NCBI GenBank assembly: GCA_017411125.1
Contig: JAFPNP010000087.1
Coordinates: 1-10,690 of the forward strand
Origin: Kiritimatiellia bacterium
GTDB lineage: Bacteria > Verrucomicrobiota > Kiritimatiellia > RFP12 > UBA1067
Length of the DNA: 10,690 bases
Reading direction: 5' to 3'
In this document: positions 1-7,284 of the stretch, piece after piece
Position numbering within the stretch: the stretch's first letter is position 1
How the letters are laid out: each line of letters opens with the position of its first letter
Program-made: the position numbers and the translations under genes
The notes under the pieces: model-generated
What the model was told of the DNA's origin: nothing
Databases searched by the model: none
The model's input: the letters and a program-made list of their open reading frames with translations, nothing else

Positions 1-104
1 GCGACGGCGACGGCCGATCCGGATTTCCACGGCTCGACGCGCACGATGAACTCCGGGTTCATCCATACCGGCGAGCCGTCGGACTTTGTGAGCTTTATAA
101 ACAT
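1..104 (-). CDS. FlbD-like small protein, 5' part only (runs off the window)
   Basis: Only the first 34 residues are visible: they start MFIKLTKSDGSPVWMNPEFI and continue as VRVEPWKSGSAVAV. The pattern of I-x-L-T-x-x-D-G, then M-N-P, then I-x-x-V-E fits the FlbD/YlzI family of small proteins of about 60 to 70 residues. These are often found in flagellar gene clusters, and their biochemical role is poorly defined. The ATG is supported by an AAGGA ribosome binding site at 112-116, seven bases upstream. The gene follows the TMEM43 gene after 41 bases and may be read with it. No flagellar gene is visible here, so a flagellar role is not shown. The family call rests on a short N-terminal stretch. 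Confidence 0.6.
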   Translation of the reverse strand, partial: MFIKLTKSDGSPVWMNPEFIVRVEPWKSGSAVAV

Positions 105-133
105 TCCTTTATCCTTGCTGTTTCGTTTGGTAG

Positions 134-155
134 GGCGCGTTGTCCTCAACGCGCC
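134..155 (-). other. Hairpin over the TMEM43 stop codon
   Basis: A perfect 9-bp inverted repeat, GGCGCGTTG and CAACGCGCC, surrounds a 4-base loop. The TGA stop of the TMEM43 gene lies at the loop edge. No run of U follows on the minus strand (the next bases are CTACCAAACG), so this is not a standard intrinsic terminator. It could slow transcription, protect an RNA end, or partly separate TMEM43 from the FlbD-like gene. Confidence 0.5.
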
Positions 156-1330
156 GCGGCTGCCTTTTTCTTCTTCAGGATCGACTTCACGAGCAGCGCT
201 CCGCCGGCGACGACGAGCGGCACGCCGACGAGAGGACGGTAGAACAGCCACGCGACGCCGATGGTGAGAATGGCGCACGCGAACGCCACGAGCCCGGCGG
301 CGATTCCAGCGCCCACGCCGACTATGTCGCCGAGGATCGGAAGCACGTCGGCCAGCACCGACAGCGGCTTGAGCGCCGTGGACAGGCCGATGAACATGAG
401 AAGGAAACCGCCGAGGCGCACCAGCCACGTCAGGAACGTGTTCGCGCTGCGGGCGGCCTCGAACATCTCGGCGGCTTCTTTCGTTCCGTCGGAGAGCATG
501 TCCACCTTCTTCTTGGATTTCGCGAGGTAGCCCGTGAAGGAGTCGCCTTTCTGCTTGGAGACGATCGAGATGTCGTGCGGGAGGACGACGGAGAAGGTGA
601 CGCGCATGTCGCCCACGCGCGGCTGCGTCGCCACGTCGCGCACGTTCTTCTCGTTCGAGCGCGTCGCCAGGTTCGGCACGAGGATCGCGTTGCCCTGCAT
701 CTGCACGCGGGAGACCTTGCACGTGAATCCGGCCGGGAACGCATACGCCTGTTCCGATCCGATGCGGCCTATCTGGCTTTCGTTCAGCCTGAACGCGCCG
801 AACGAGACGTTCGCCGCGCGCTTCGACTCGGACGGGAATTCGATCGCGCCGGGGTTTTCGTGCCCGGCCGGCGTGTTGAAGGAACTGGAATCGATCGCGG
901 TCTCGCTCCATTCCTGCGAATACTTGTAGACCGTTTCCTTGGTGACGCTTCCGCCGAGGTTCTTCTTCTCTTTCGTGGACGAGTGCTCGACCCACTGGAA
1001 CATTTCCGTCTTGCGCTTGAGCGCGATGGCGTTCACGCTCACGCCGAACGCGTCGTCGGCGAGGATGTCTTTCGTGTCCGCCTTGCCGGTCATGTGGACG
1101 AGCTTGCCCTCCATTTCCGGATCGACCTTCGCGTTCGACTCCACCGATATGCACGCTCCCTCGCCCTCGTCGAGTGCCTTGGCCGTCGCCACGGCGCGTC
1201 CCTCGTTCCAGAAGAGGACAGGGAAGCCCGCAATGAAGAGCGCAAGCCCGAACAGCACTCCCTTGATGGAATCGCCTAGGCGCGATCCCCACGATTGGGT
1301 CTCGGTGACCCGTACTTCATTTTCCGCCAT
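146..1330 (-). CDS. TMEM43 family membrane protein
   Basis: This 394-residue protein matches the TMEM43 (DUF1625) family along its length. It has one N-terminal membrane segment (about 24-43), directly followed by the family hallmark FWNEGRAV (40-47). A large soluble region of about 250 residues follows, including the conserved-looking FQWVE (111-115) and YKYSQEW (135-141). The C-terminus has a cluster of hydrophobic segments at about 298-320, 338-362 and 366-384, then a basic KKKK tail. The family's role is not settled in bacteria; the human member is an inner nuclear membrane protein. The ATG lies six bases after the TetR stop, with an AAAGG ribosome binding site inside the end of the TetR gene, so the two genes are almost certainly co-transcribed. 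This suggests, but does not prove, that the TetR protein controls it. Confidence 0.88.
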   Translation of the reverse strand: MAENEVRVTETQSWGSRLGDSIKGVLFGLALFIAGFPVLFWNEGRAVATAKALDEGEGACISVESNAKVDPEMEGKLVHMTGKADTKDILADDAFGVSVNAIALKRKTEMFQWVEHSSTKEKKNLGGSVTKETVYKYSQEWSETAIDSSSFNTPAGHENPGAIEFPSESKRAANVSFGAFRLNESQIGRIGSEQAYAFPAGFTCKVSRVQMQGNAILVPNLATRSNEKNVRDVATQPRVGDMRVTFSVVLPHDISIVSKQKGDSFTGYLAKSKKKVDMLSDGTKEAAEMFEAARSANTFLTWLVRLGGFLLMFIGLSTALKPLSVLADVLPILGDIVGVGAGIAAGLVAFACAILTIGVAWLFYRPLVGVPLVVAGGALLVKSILKKKKAAAAR

Positions 1331-1336
1331 GGCGCA

Positions 1337-1957
1337 CTACCTTTCTTTGTTGCTGTGTTTTTTGTTCCTGGCGATGGAACGCACCATCGCCGCAAAGCGG
1401 AGTTTCGATTTCTCGGCGTCGTGTTCGACGTCGAGAAGGATCCGGAGGACGACGCTCTCCAGAAGGGCGAACAGCACGTCCGACGTGAGCTTCGGGTCGG
1501 TGTCGGCGGACAGCTCCCCGTCGCGCACGCCTTCTTCCAGCAGCCGGAAGAACAGTTCCCTCAGCCCGCCGGTGAAAAGCGCTATGCGCGAGCGCATGTC
1601 TTCGCCGCGCCGCACCATGTCGATCACGAACGCGTAGATGGCGAGGAGGAACTGCTTGCGCTCGAAAAGGGTGTCCACCACCTTGTCCACCACGCGCACG
1701 AGCCTTTCCGCGACCGGCAGAGGCTGTTCGGCGATCGCGGCGATGGCGACCTTGATTTCGTGCGTGCAGCCGTGGATCGCGGCGTCGAATATCTCACGCT
1801 TCGTCTTGAAGTAGCGGTAGAAAGCGGTGCGCGCGACGCCCGTCGCTTCCGATATGGTGAGGAACGAAACCTTGGCATAGCCCATCCTCGCGAACAGGCC
1901 CATTGCCCGCTCCACGATGAATTGCCGACGCGCGGCGTGATCTATGCGCTTTGCCAC
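1337..1957 (-). CDS. TetR/AcrR family transcriptional regulator
   Basis: This 206-residue protein begins at a GTG codon. Residues about 10-55 form the TetR DNA-binding domain: RRQFIVERAMGLFARMGYAK, then the helix-turn-helix TISEATGVARTAFYRYFKTK, ending in the typical YRYFKTKREIF. The helical C-terminal part (about 65-195) should bind a ligand and dimerise. It is divergent, so no ligand can be named. GTG at 1957 is the only sensible start: the frame stays open upstream but has no nearby ATG, and the next internal ATG would cut into the DNA-binding domain. No ribosome binding site is seen. A -10 box ends only seven bases before the GTG, so the message may be leaderless. TetR repressors often control neighbouring genes; TMEM43, six bases downstream, is the obvious target, by inference. 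Confidence 0.88.
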   Translation of the reverse strand: MAKRIDHAARRQFIVERAMGLFARMGYAKVSFLTISEATGVARTAFYRYFKTKREIFDAAIHGCTHEIKVAIAAIAEQPLPVAERLVRVVDKVVDTLFERKQFLLAIYAFVIDMVRRGEDMRSRIALFTGGLRELFFRLLEEGVRDGELSADTDPKLTSDVLFALLESVVLRILLDVEHDAEKSKLRFAAMVRSIARNKKHSNKER

Positions 1958-1964
1958 GACCGAA

Positions 1965-1993
1965 AGTATACCAAAAACACGCCGGTTTGTCCC
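1965..1993 (-). promoter_or_regulatory. Promoter for the TetR-TMEM43 pair
   Basis: A TATACT -10 box (1965-1970) lies 17 bases from GGGACA (1988-1993), a 4 of 6 match to TTGACA. It sits in the 41-base gap after the permease stop codon. Transcription would be expected to begin about seven bases after the -10 box, at or next to the GTG start of the TetR gene (1957), giving little or no leader. The prediction is from consensus only. Confidence 0.5.
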
Positions 1994-1998
1994 ACGCC

Positions 1999-3450
1999 TT
2001 ATTTCATCGACGGCAGCACGATGCCGCGCAGGATGACTTTCTGGCAGGCGAGGAACACGGCGGCGGTGGGAATCGAGACTATGACGAACCCGGCCATGAC
2101 GCACCATGGCTGCCCCGCGAACTGCTGGCTCATCTGGTACATCCACACGGCGAGCGTCCAGTGCGATTCCTTCTGGCACACGAGGAACGCCCATTCCCAC
2201 GAATTGTACGCGGCGAGGAAGCTGTTGAGCGCGTTCACGGCGAGGATGGGCGTAGTCATCGGAAGGGTTATCCTGCGGAACACCGTCCACTCCGAAGCGC
2301 CGTCGATCGCGGCGGCTTCGTACAGTTCGCGCGGAAGGGCGTCGAAGAATCCCTTGAGGATGAATATCGACATCCCGCTCGCCACGGTCGGCAGCACGAG
2401 CGCGGCGAAGGTGTTCAGCAGCCCCAGGTCGCGCACCAGCAGGAAGCCGGGAATCGCAGTGACGGCGGCGGGGAACGCCATCGTGGCGAGGAGGAAAAGC
2501 AGGATCTGTTCCGTGCCGCGCATCTTGAAGCGCGAAAGCGCGTAGGCGGCGAGAGGGTTCACGGTGAGGTGCGCGAGGACGGTGAGCAGCACGAGTATCA
2601 GCGTGTTGGCGAAGGCGCGTCCGCGCACGAAGAGATAGTCCGCGACGAGGCGGTAGTTCGCGAACGCGCTGCGCCAGAAGTCGCGGTCGCCGTGCTCTAT
2701 GAACTGCGTCGCGATGGCGGCGCGTATGTCCGCCGCGTCGTCCGCGCCGGCGGCGAGCGGGAAGGGGAGTGTGCGGCAGATGTAGTCGCCGTCGGAGACC
2801 ATGCGCCGCCTGTACGAATCCTTGAACGCGCACCACATCGCGTACTTCGGGTCGTCCTTGGGCGGCTTCCACGACGCGTGGCCGAGGGGAATCTTCGATT
2901 CCGCCGTGAAGGATATGTCGAAGAAACTGCGGTGGCGCACGGGCCACGTGCGGTTCAGCTCGTCGAGCGAGATGCGCGACTCCACGAACGGCGCCACGTC
3001 GCGCGCGTCGTAGGAACAGGTCGTGCGGTCGATGTCCCACGCGAGCGCGCGGGCGCGGAACGTTTCCGCGCGCCGCTTCCATTCGGCGCGGACGGCGAGG
3101 TTGGTCCAGGCGGGCTGAAGGTGCTTCGCGGCGAACGCGGCCACGCCTTCAGCGTCGCGCGCTACGGTCTGCCATCCGCTCCATCCCTCCGGCGCGTCTG
3201 GGTACACGTCGCGGGGAAAACGCTGGAAGTAGGTCGACAGGGAGCGCACGAAGCGGTCGTCGCGGTTCCAGAGCGCGCGGAGAACGGGCGAGTGGCGGTT
3301 GTAGTCGTAGGGGCCGGAGAGGCTCGACGCGATCATTATCATGAACGGCAGCACCATCGTCAGGCCGCCGAGGACGAGGACGGCGTAGACGAACGCGAGG
3401 AAGACGCGTCCTTTCGCCGTCCGCCGTTCGCTTGCGAGCAACACTCCCAT
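1999..3450 (-). CDS. MalG-type ABC sugar transporter permease with a large insert
   Basis: The C-terminal half is a standard carbohydrate ABC permease of the MalG type: ANYRLVADYLF at 264-274, AAYALSRFKMRG at 301-312, the EAA loop EAAAIDGASEWTVFRRITLP at 378-397 that docks the ATPase, and an ending of GIVLPSMK. It would sit in the cytoplasmic membrane and form part of an importer. The first membrane segment is at about 15-44. Between it and the rest lies a soluble insert of about 220 residues (about 45-265), rich in W, R and D, which probably faces outside. MalG-like proteins are usually about 280 residues; this one is 483. The gene starts 18 bases after the DUF1846 stop, with AAAGGGCGG upstream. 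No partner permease, binding protein or ATPase is visible, so the substrate cannot be inferred. Confidence 0.88.
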   Translation of the reverse strand: MGVLLASERRTAKGRVFLAFVYAVLVLGGLTMVLPFMIMIASSLSGPYDYNRHSPVLRALWNRDDRFVRSLSTYFQRFPRDVYPDAPEGWSGWQTVARDAEGVAAFAAKHLQPAWTNLAVRAEWKRRAETFRARALAWDIDRTTCSYDARDVAPFVESRISLDELNRTWPVRHRSFFDISFTAESKIPLGHASWKPPKDDPKYAMWCAFKDSYRRRMVSDGDYICRTLPFPLAAGADDAADIRAAIATQFIEHGDRDFWRSAFANYRLVADYLFVRGRAFANTLILVLLTVLAHLTVNPLAAYALSRFKMRGTEQILLFLLATMAFPAAVTAIPGFLLVRDLGLLNTFAALVLPTVASGMSIFILKGFFDALPRELYEAAAIDGASEWTVFRRITLPMTTPILAVNALNSFLAAYNSWEWAFLVCQKESHWTLAVWMYQMSQQFAGQPWCVMAGFVIVSIPTAAVFLACQKVILRGIVLPSMK

Positions 3451-3468
3451 GCGCCGTTCCGCCCTTTG

Positions 3469-4989
3469 CTACTCGCCCGCCGTGAAGAGGGCGTTCGTCG
3501 CGAAGTACGGGTCGCTCGTGAAGCGGCACCCGAGGCGGCGGAGGCCGGCCTCGTCGCCGGGCGTGACGATGTGCGTCATGTGCACTTCGCAGCCGCGCAG
3601 CTCGTTGAGCTTCTCCGTGGCGATCTGGGCGGTGGGGTTCGTCGTGCAGGATATCGCAAGCCCGATAAGCGCCTCGTCCAGGTTGAGCGAGGTGTATCCG
3701 CCCTTGAGAATGTCGTGCTTCATGTGGGCGATGGACTGTATCACGTTGGGCGCGATGAGAGGGATCTGCGCGGGGATTCCGGCGAGGGCCTTCACGGCGT
3801 TTAGCATCATTGCGGCGGCGGCGTGCATCTCGTCGGAGTTGCGTCCGGTTATGATGCGTCCGTCCTTGAGCTGGATGGCTGCGCCGGAGACGATGTTGCC
3901 GCCGGCTTTGCCCTTGCCGGCGTCTTTTGCGTCCTGCGCCGCCTGTCGGGCGGCTTCGACGGGGATGCGGTCTTCGGTCTTCAGGCCGAGTTTGCGCATG
4001 AGCGCTTCGGCGCGGTTCACGCTGTCGCGGTCGGCCACGCCCTTGGCGAAGTCGCAGAGGTAGCGCAGGTTGCGGCGTATGACCTCCTGGCGCGACGCCT
4101 CCTGCACCACGCCGTCGTCGATGATTCCGAAGCCGATCCTGTTCACGCCCATGTCGGTCGGCGACTTGTACGGGCATTCGCCGCCGGTCATCTTCTCCCA
4201 GATGGCGCGCAGAAGGGGGAAGGCGTCGATGTCGCGGTTGTAGTTTACCGCCGTCTTGCCGTAGGCCTGCAGATGGTACGGGTCGATCATGTTGCAGTCC
4301 TTGAGGTCGATGGTCGCGGCTTCGTATGCGACGTTGAGCGGATGGTCCAGCGGCATGTTCCAGACCGGGAACGTCTCGAACTTGGAGTATCCGGCCTTGC
4401 GCCCATGGCGGTATTCGTGGTATATCTGCGAGAGGCATGTGGCGAACTTGCCGGAGCCGGGCCCGGGGGCGGTGCAGACGACGACGGGGCGTTCGGTGGG
4501 CACGAATTCGTTCTTGCCGTAGCCGGCCTCGGATACTATGGTTTCCACGTCCGAGGGGTAGCCCTGCGTCACGTAGTGGAAGTAGACCTTTATGCCGCGG
4601 TGCTCGAGGCGCTGGCGGAACTGCTGCGCGGCGGGCTGGCCCTGGTACCGCGTGATGACGACGCCGCGGAAGAGAAGTCCGAGGCGCTTGAGGTCGTCGA
4701 TCAGCTTCAAAGCGTCGTCCGCGTAGGAAATGCCGAAGTCGGCGCGCATCTTCTTGTGCTCGATGTCGCCGGCGTAGATGCAGAGGATTATCTCCGCCTG
4801 GTCCTTCAGCGACTGGAGAAGGCGCAGCTTCACGTTCGGGTCGTAGCCCGGCAGGCAGCGCGCGGCGTGGAAGTCGTTCATCAGTTTGCCGCCGAACTCC
4901 AGATAGAGCTTTCCGTATTTCGCGGCGCGGCGGCGGATTTCCTCGCTCTGCTCGGCGAGATACTTCTCGTTGTCGAAGCCGAGCTTCAT
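3469..4989 (-). CDS. DUF1846 (UPF0371) family protein
   Basis: The 506-residue protein has the full length and motifs of the DUF1846/UPF0371 family, known from Firmicutes and Actinobacteria, with structures but no firm function. It begins MKLGFDNEKYLAEQSEEIRR, typical of family starts. It then shows LYLEFGGKL (28-36), the P-loop-like APGPGSGKFATCLSQ (174-188), AYEAATIDL (221-229), NMIDPYHLQAYG (233-244), VNYNRD (248-253), YKSPTDMGVN (274-283), EASRQE (297-302) and LRGCE (464-468). There are ten cysteines, of which C185 and C467 lie in family motifs. No membrane segment or signal peptide is seen, so it should be cytoplasmic. The ATG overlaps the NifU stop as ATGA, which signals translational coupling. 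Longer in-frame starts inside nifU are less likely because the family begins at MKLGFDN. Confidence 0.93.
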   Translation of the reverse strand: MKLGFDNEKYLAEQSEEIRRRAAKYGKLYLEFGGKLMNDFHAARCLPGYDPNVKLRLLQSLKDQAEIILCIYAGDIEHKKMRADFGISYADDALKLIDDLKRLGLLFRGVVITRYQGQPAAQQFRQRLEHRGIKVYFHYVTQGYPSDVETIVSEAGYGKNEFVPTERPVVVCTAPGPGSGKFATCLSQIYHEYRHGRKAGYSKFETFPVWNMPLDHPLNVAYEAATIDLKDCNMIDPYHLQAYGKTAVNYNRDIDAFPLLRAIWEKMTGGECPYKSPTDMGVNRIGFGIIDDGVVQEASRQEVIRRNLRYLCDFAKGVADRDSVNRAEALMRKLGLKTEDRIPVEAARQAAQDAKDAGKGKAGGNIVSGAAIQLKDGRIITGRNSDEMHAAAAMMLNAVKALAGIPAQIPLIAPNVIQSIAHMKHDILKGGYTSLNLDEALIGLAISCTTNPTAQIATEKLNELRGCEVHMTHIVTPGDEAGLRRLGCRFTSDPYFATNALFTAGE

Positions 4990-5558
4990 TTGGCGCCCCC
5001 GTTGATCTCGTCGAGGATGGCCTGGATCTTGGGCTTGCACTTGCCGCAGCCGCCGCCGGCCTTCGTGAAGTTGGTGACCTCTTCGACGGAGGTGAGGGAG
5101 TTTTCGGTTATGACGCGGCGCACCTCGTTCTCGCTCACGTTGTAGCAGGTGCAGAGCATCGTGTCCTCGAGGTTGCGGTCGGAGTTCTCGCCGGTCTTGT
5201 AGTTCTTTATCGCCGCTTCGAGAGCTTCGCGGCCCATGACGGAACAGTGCATCTTCTGCGGCGGCAGGCCGCCGAGATAGTCGGCTATTTCCTTGTTCGT
5301 GATCTTGGACGCCTCTTCCAGCGTCTTGCCCAGCACCATTTCCGTGAGGGCGCTCGAAGAGGCGATTGCGCTGGCGCAGCCGAAAGTCTGGAACTTCGCT
5401 TCCTTGATCCGTCCGGCGCCGTCCAGCTTGAATTGGAAAGTGAGCGCGTCGCCGCAGGCGAGCGATCCGACGGTGGCCGTGCCGTCGGGCTTGTCGATCG
5501 TTCCCACGTTCCGGGGGTTCCGGAAGTGGTCCATCATCTTTTCAGAATAGTTCCACAT
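4986..5558 (-). CDS. nifU: NifU-type Fe-S cluster scaffold (IscU domain plus BFD-like domain)
   Basis: This 190-residue protein has two parts of the NifU layout. Residues 1-125 are an IscU-type scaffold, with the three cluster cysteines at C35 (ACGDAL, with the conserved D37), C61 (FGCASAIASSSA) and C105 (KMHCSVMGREALEAAI). Residues about 131-188 are a BFD-like [2Fe-2S] domain, with C136 and C138 (LCTCYNVSE) and C171 and C174 (GGCGKCKPKI). The third domain of classical NifU, the Nfu-like C-terminus, is absent. It would build Fe-S clusters in the cytoplasm with a cysteine desulfurase, which is not in this window. No nitrogenase gene is nearby, so a general or dedicated maturation role is more likely than nitrogen fixation. 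A GAAGGA ribosome binding site (5569-5574) lies ten bases before the ATG. It heads an operon with DUF1846 and the ABC permease. Confidence 0.94.
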   Translation of the reverse strand: MWNYSEKMMDHFRNPRNVGTIDKPDGTATVGSLACGDALTFQFKLDGAGRIKEAKFQTFGCASAIASSSALTEMVLGKTLEEASKITNKEIADYLGGLPPQKMHCSVMGREALEAAIKNYKTGENSDRNLEDTMLCTCYNVSENEVRRVITENSLTSVEEVTNFTKAGGGCGKCKPKIQAILDEINGGAK

Positions 5559-5587
5559 GTTAAGACAGTCCTTCGTTGAACGGGAAG

Positions 5588-5616
5588 ATTATACCATAAT
5601 AGCTTGCCATAGGCAA
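5588..5616 (-). promoter_or_regulatory. Promoter of the nifU-DUF1846-permease operon
   Basis: A perfect TATAAT -10 (5588-5593) lies 17 bases from TTGCCT (5611-5616), a 4 of 6 match to TTGACA. The predicted start of transcription near 5581 gives a leader of about 23 bases that carries the GAAGGA ribosome binding site at 5569-5574. A second TATACT at 5645-5650 has no convincing -35 partner. Confidence 0.7.
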
Positions 5617-5640
5617 TTCGCCCATGCCCGACGTCGAATT
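5615..5640. promoter_or_regulatory. Inverted repeat overlapping the -35 box of the nifU promoter
   Basis: AATTCG (5615-5620) and CGAATT (5635-5640) are perfect inverted arms 14 bases apart, and the flanks GGCAA and TTTTGC extend the match loosely. The left arm overlaps the -35 hexamer by two bases. Inside the right half lies an 8-base palindrome, CGACGTCG (5629-5636). The place suits a regulator that blocks or recruits RNA polymerase. I cannot match it to a known operator such as the IscR site. Confidence 0.35.
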
Positions 5641-5694
5641 TTGCAGTATAAATTCTCCGTCGGCGGGACGGGAGGCCGGGTGTTCCGGGCAAAG

Positions 5695-5724
5695 CAAACC
5701 CCGCTTGCGAACAAGCGGGGTTTG
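5695..5724. terminator. Strong hairpin terminator after the 495-residue gene
   Basis: A perfect 13-bp stem (CAAACCCCGCTTG and its complement) with a 4-base loop stands 30 bases after the stop codon of the unknown gene. On the minus strand the right arm ends in GGGGTTTG and continues CTTTGCCC, so the U-rich tail is short and broken. The stem ends in A-T pairs, so it can act on transcripts from either side. Here only the minus-strand gene ends at it. It also insulates the nifU promoter from upstream reading. Confidence 0.78.
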
Positions 5725-5754
5725 TAGGATTCTGGCGTCTTGTGGCACGACTCG

Positions 5755-7242
5755 TCAGACCGCAGTGGCGTTCGCGAGGCAGGCTGGGCCGATCTCGTCG
5801 ATGTACTCCGCCGTGAGCGGGCGGACGAGCTGCTTGCCGTTCACCATTACCGGCTTGAACTCGTAGGCGCCGCTGGGCTTCTGGAAGGCTTTGACCACGC
5901 TCACATTTGGCGCAGGTTCGCCCTTCGGGAGGAGTCTCGCCTTTACCGTGGCGGAGAAGTCCTTCCAGTCCTCCGAATCCTGAAACTTCTTGGCGTCGGG
6001 CCCTTGGTAGCGGTAGCACAGGAAGTCGATCTCGTTGTTGATGAGCTTTTCGCCCGTCGGCGCCTCGCCTGCGGCCTCGTAGTCGGCATTGTCGGCGGCC
6101 TTCTCCAATTCTGCGGCATAGTCGGCTGAAACGGCGTTGCTGTGGTCGACTAAGTGCTCGTTCTCGAAATCGACGAGGTGCAGCCCCTGGTCCTCGATGC
6201 AGGCGCCGGGGTCTTCGAGGTGGTCGAAGAACGCTTTGATATTGTCGGTGTTGCCGTTGGCCGCGTCCGCCTCTTTGCAGGCCAAGTAGAGGTCGATCGA
6301 CTTGGTGGCCAGCAGACGGAAGTTGTCCGCGATGTACTTGCGCAACGGGGCGATGTCCGTCGATTTTCCGGAAACGAACTTCGCGCGTTCGAGGTGGATG
6401 AAGCCGCCGCCGGTCTTCGGGGAGAGCACGTTGAGCTGCCATTTCGCAGTACCGCCGAGTGTCTCGTGCTTTCCAGTCTTCGCGTCGAAATACTGGAATT
6501 CCGGCGTGAGCTTGTCAAGCGCCTTCTTGTCTTTGTTGGCAATGGCAAGGTCTCGCTCCCATTCGTAGGCCGGACTGTTGCGGAGAAAACTCCTGTCGTC
6601 GTCGCTCTTTGAGAAGCGGTCCACGTCGACCTCGTTGGCGATGAAGCGCAGAATCGTCTCCATCCTGGCGAAGAACTTCTTGACATGCTCCGGGGCCTTC
6701 GCGGTCTCCCGCTTGATCGTCTCCAATTTGTCGAAGTAGGGTTCGTACACGGCCTTGCGCAGTCCGAAATTGGTCTTCACGCGGCCCATCGCCGTATCGA
6801 CGGAGATGCCGCCGGACGCGCTGATCCCGGCTGCGGCAACAGCTTTTGCCTTGGCGATGATCGCGTTGATGCGACGCGCGGTGAGGGGCTTGCCGGAGGT
6901 AACCGTGCCGTCTGCGGCGATTTTGAAATCGCTGCGCTTGAGCGCGCCGCCGAGAAGGTTCTCGAGCTGCTTCATGAAATCGGCCGAGAACGTGACCTTG
7001 CCGTCCTTCTCGCCCATGCCGGAGAGGCTGAACGTCTGTCCGAGCGACTGCAGGAGCTGGGTACGGACGCGGTTGTTCTGTGCCTTCTCGGCCTTGGTGC
7101 GGCTCAAAGCGCTAAACATACCGCCATACTCGCCGTTTTTCGCGACTCGCCCGTCGTCGCCAAGACTGGCAATGGTGTTAGCGGTCCAGGTCTTAGCCGG
7201 ACTGAACGTGCGCTGAACGCTTGAATTGGATATGATTGCCAT
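5755..7242 (-). CDS. Unrecognised soluble protein, 495 residues
   Basis: I do not recognise this protein. It has no signal peptide and no membrane segment, and is mostly polar with mixed helix. The first 20 residues are Ser/Thr-rich (MAIISNSSVQRTFSPAKTWT). Next come GDDGRVAKNGEYGGMFSALS (28-47), a basic helix, and VTSGKPLTARRINAIIAKAK (114-133). The middle is charged and helical (about 160-250), and an acidic stretch with many E and D follows (about 320-410). The start at 7242 is well supported by AAGGAG at 7251-7256, eight bases upstream. The frame stays open further upstream, but that part lacks coding character. It stands alone, between the end of the phage genes and the nifU operon, with its own leader and a strong hairpin terminator. 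By eye its base composition is less GC-rich than its neighbours, which fits acquired DNA. It may be phage cargo or a lineage-specific gene. Confidence 0.85.
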   Translation of the reverse strand: MAIISNSSVQRTFSPAKTWTANTIASLGDDGRVAKNGEYGGMFSALSRTKAEKAQNNRVRTQLLQSLGQTFSLSGMGEKDGKVTFSADFMKQLENLLGGALKRSDFKIAADGTVTSGKPLTARRINAIIAKAKAVAAAGISASGGISVDTAMGRVKTNFGLRKAVYEPYFDKLETIKRETAKAPEHVKKFFARMETILRFIANEVDVDRFSKSDDDRSFLRNSPAYEWERDLAIANKDKKALDKLTPEFQYFDAKTGKHETLGGTAKWQLNVLSPKTGGGFIHLERAKFVSGKSTDIAPLRKYIADNFRLLATKSIDLYLACKEADAANGNTDNIKAFFDHLEDPGACIEDQGLHLVDFENEHLVDHSNAVSADYAAELEKAADNADYEAAGEAPTGEKLINNEIDFLCYRYQGPDAKKFQDSEDWKDFSATVKARLLPKGEPAPNVSVVKAFQKPSGAYEFKPVMVNGKQLVRPLTAEYIDEIGPACLANATAV

Positions 7243-7284
7243 AGGTGTTTCTCCTTCTCTTGGTTGTTTGCCTTGTATACACGC

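Noticed and set aside
140..1279. Long plus-strand open frame opposite TMEM43
   Set aside because: The minus-strand TMEM43 gene has strong family motifs over the same span.
1958..3082. Upstream extension of the TetR frame into the permease gene
   Set aside because: The extension is Arg/Pro-rich shadow sequence of the permease; the TetR fold begins just after the GTG at 1957.
1951..3804. Very long open frame on the plus strand opposite the permease gene
   Set aside because: It is antisense to a clear permease, rich in Arg, Glu, Gly and His, and has no family features. GC-rich third positions of the real gene remove stop codons on the other strand.
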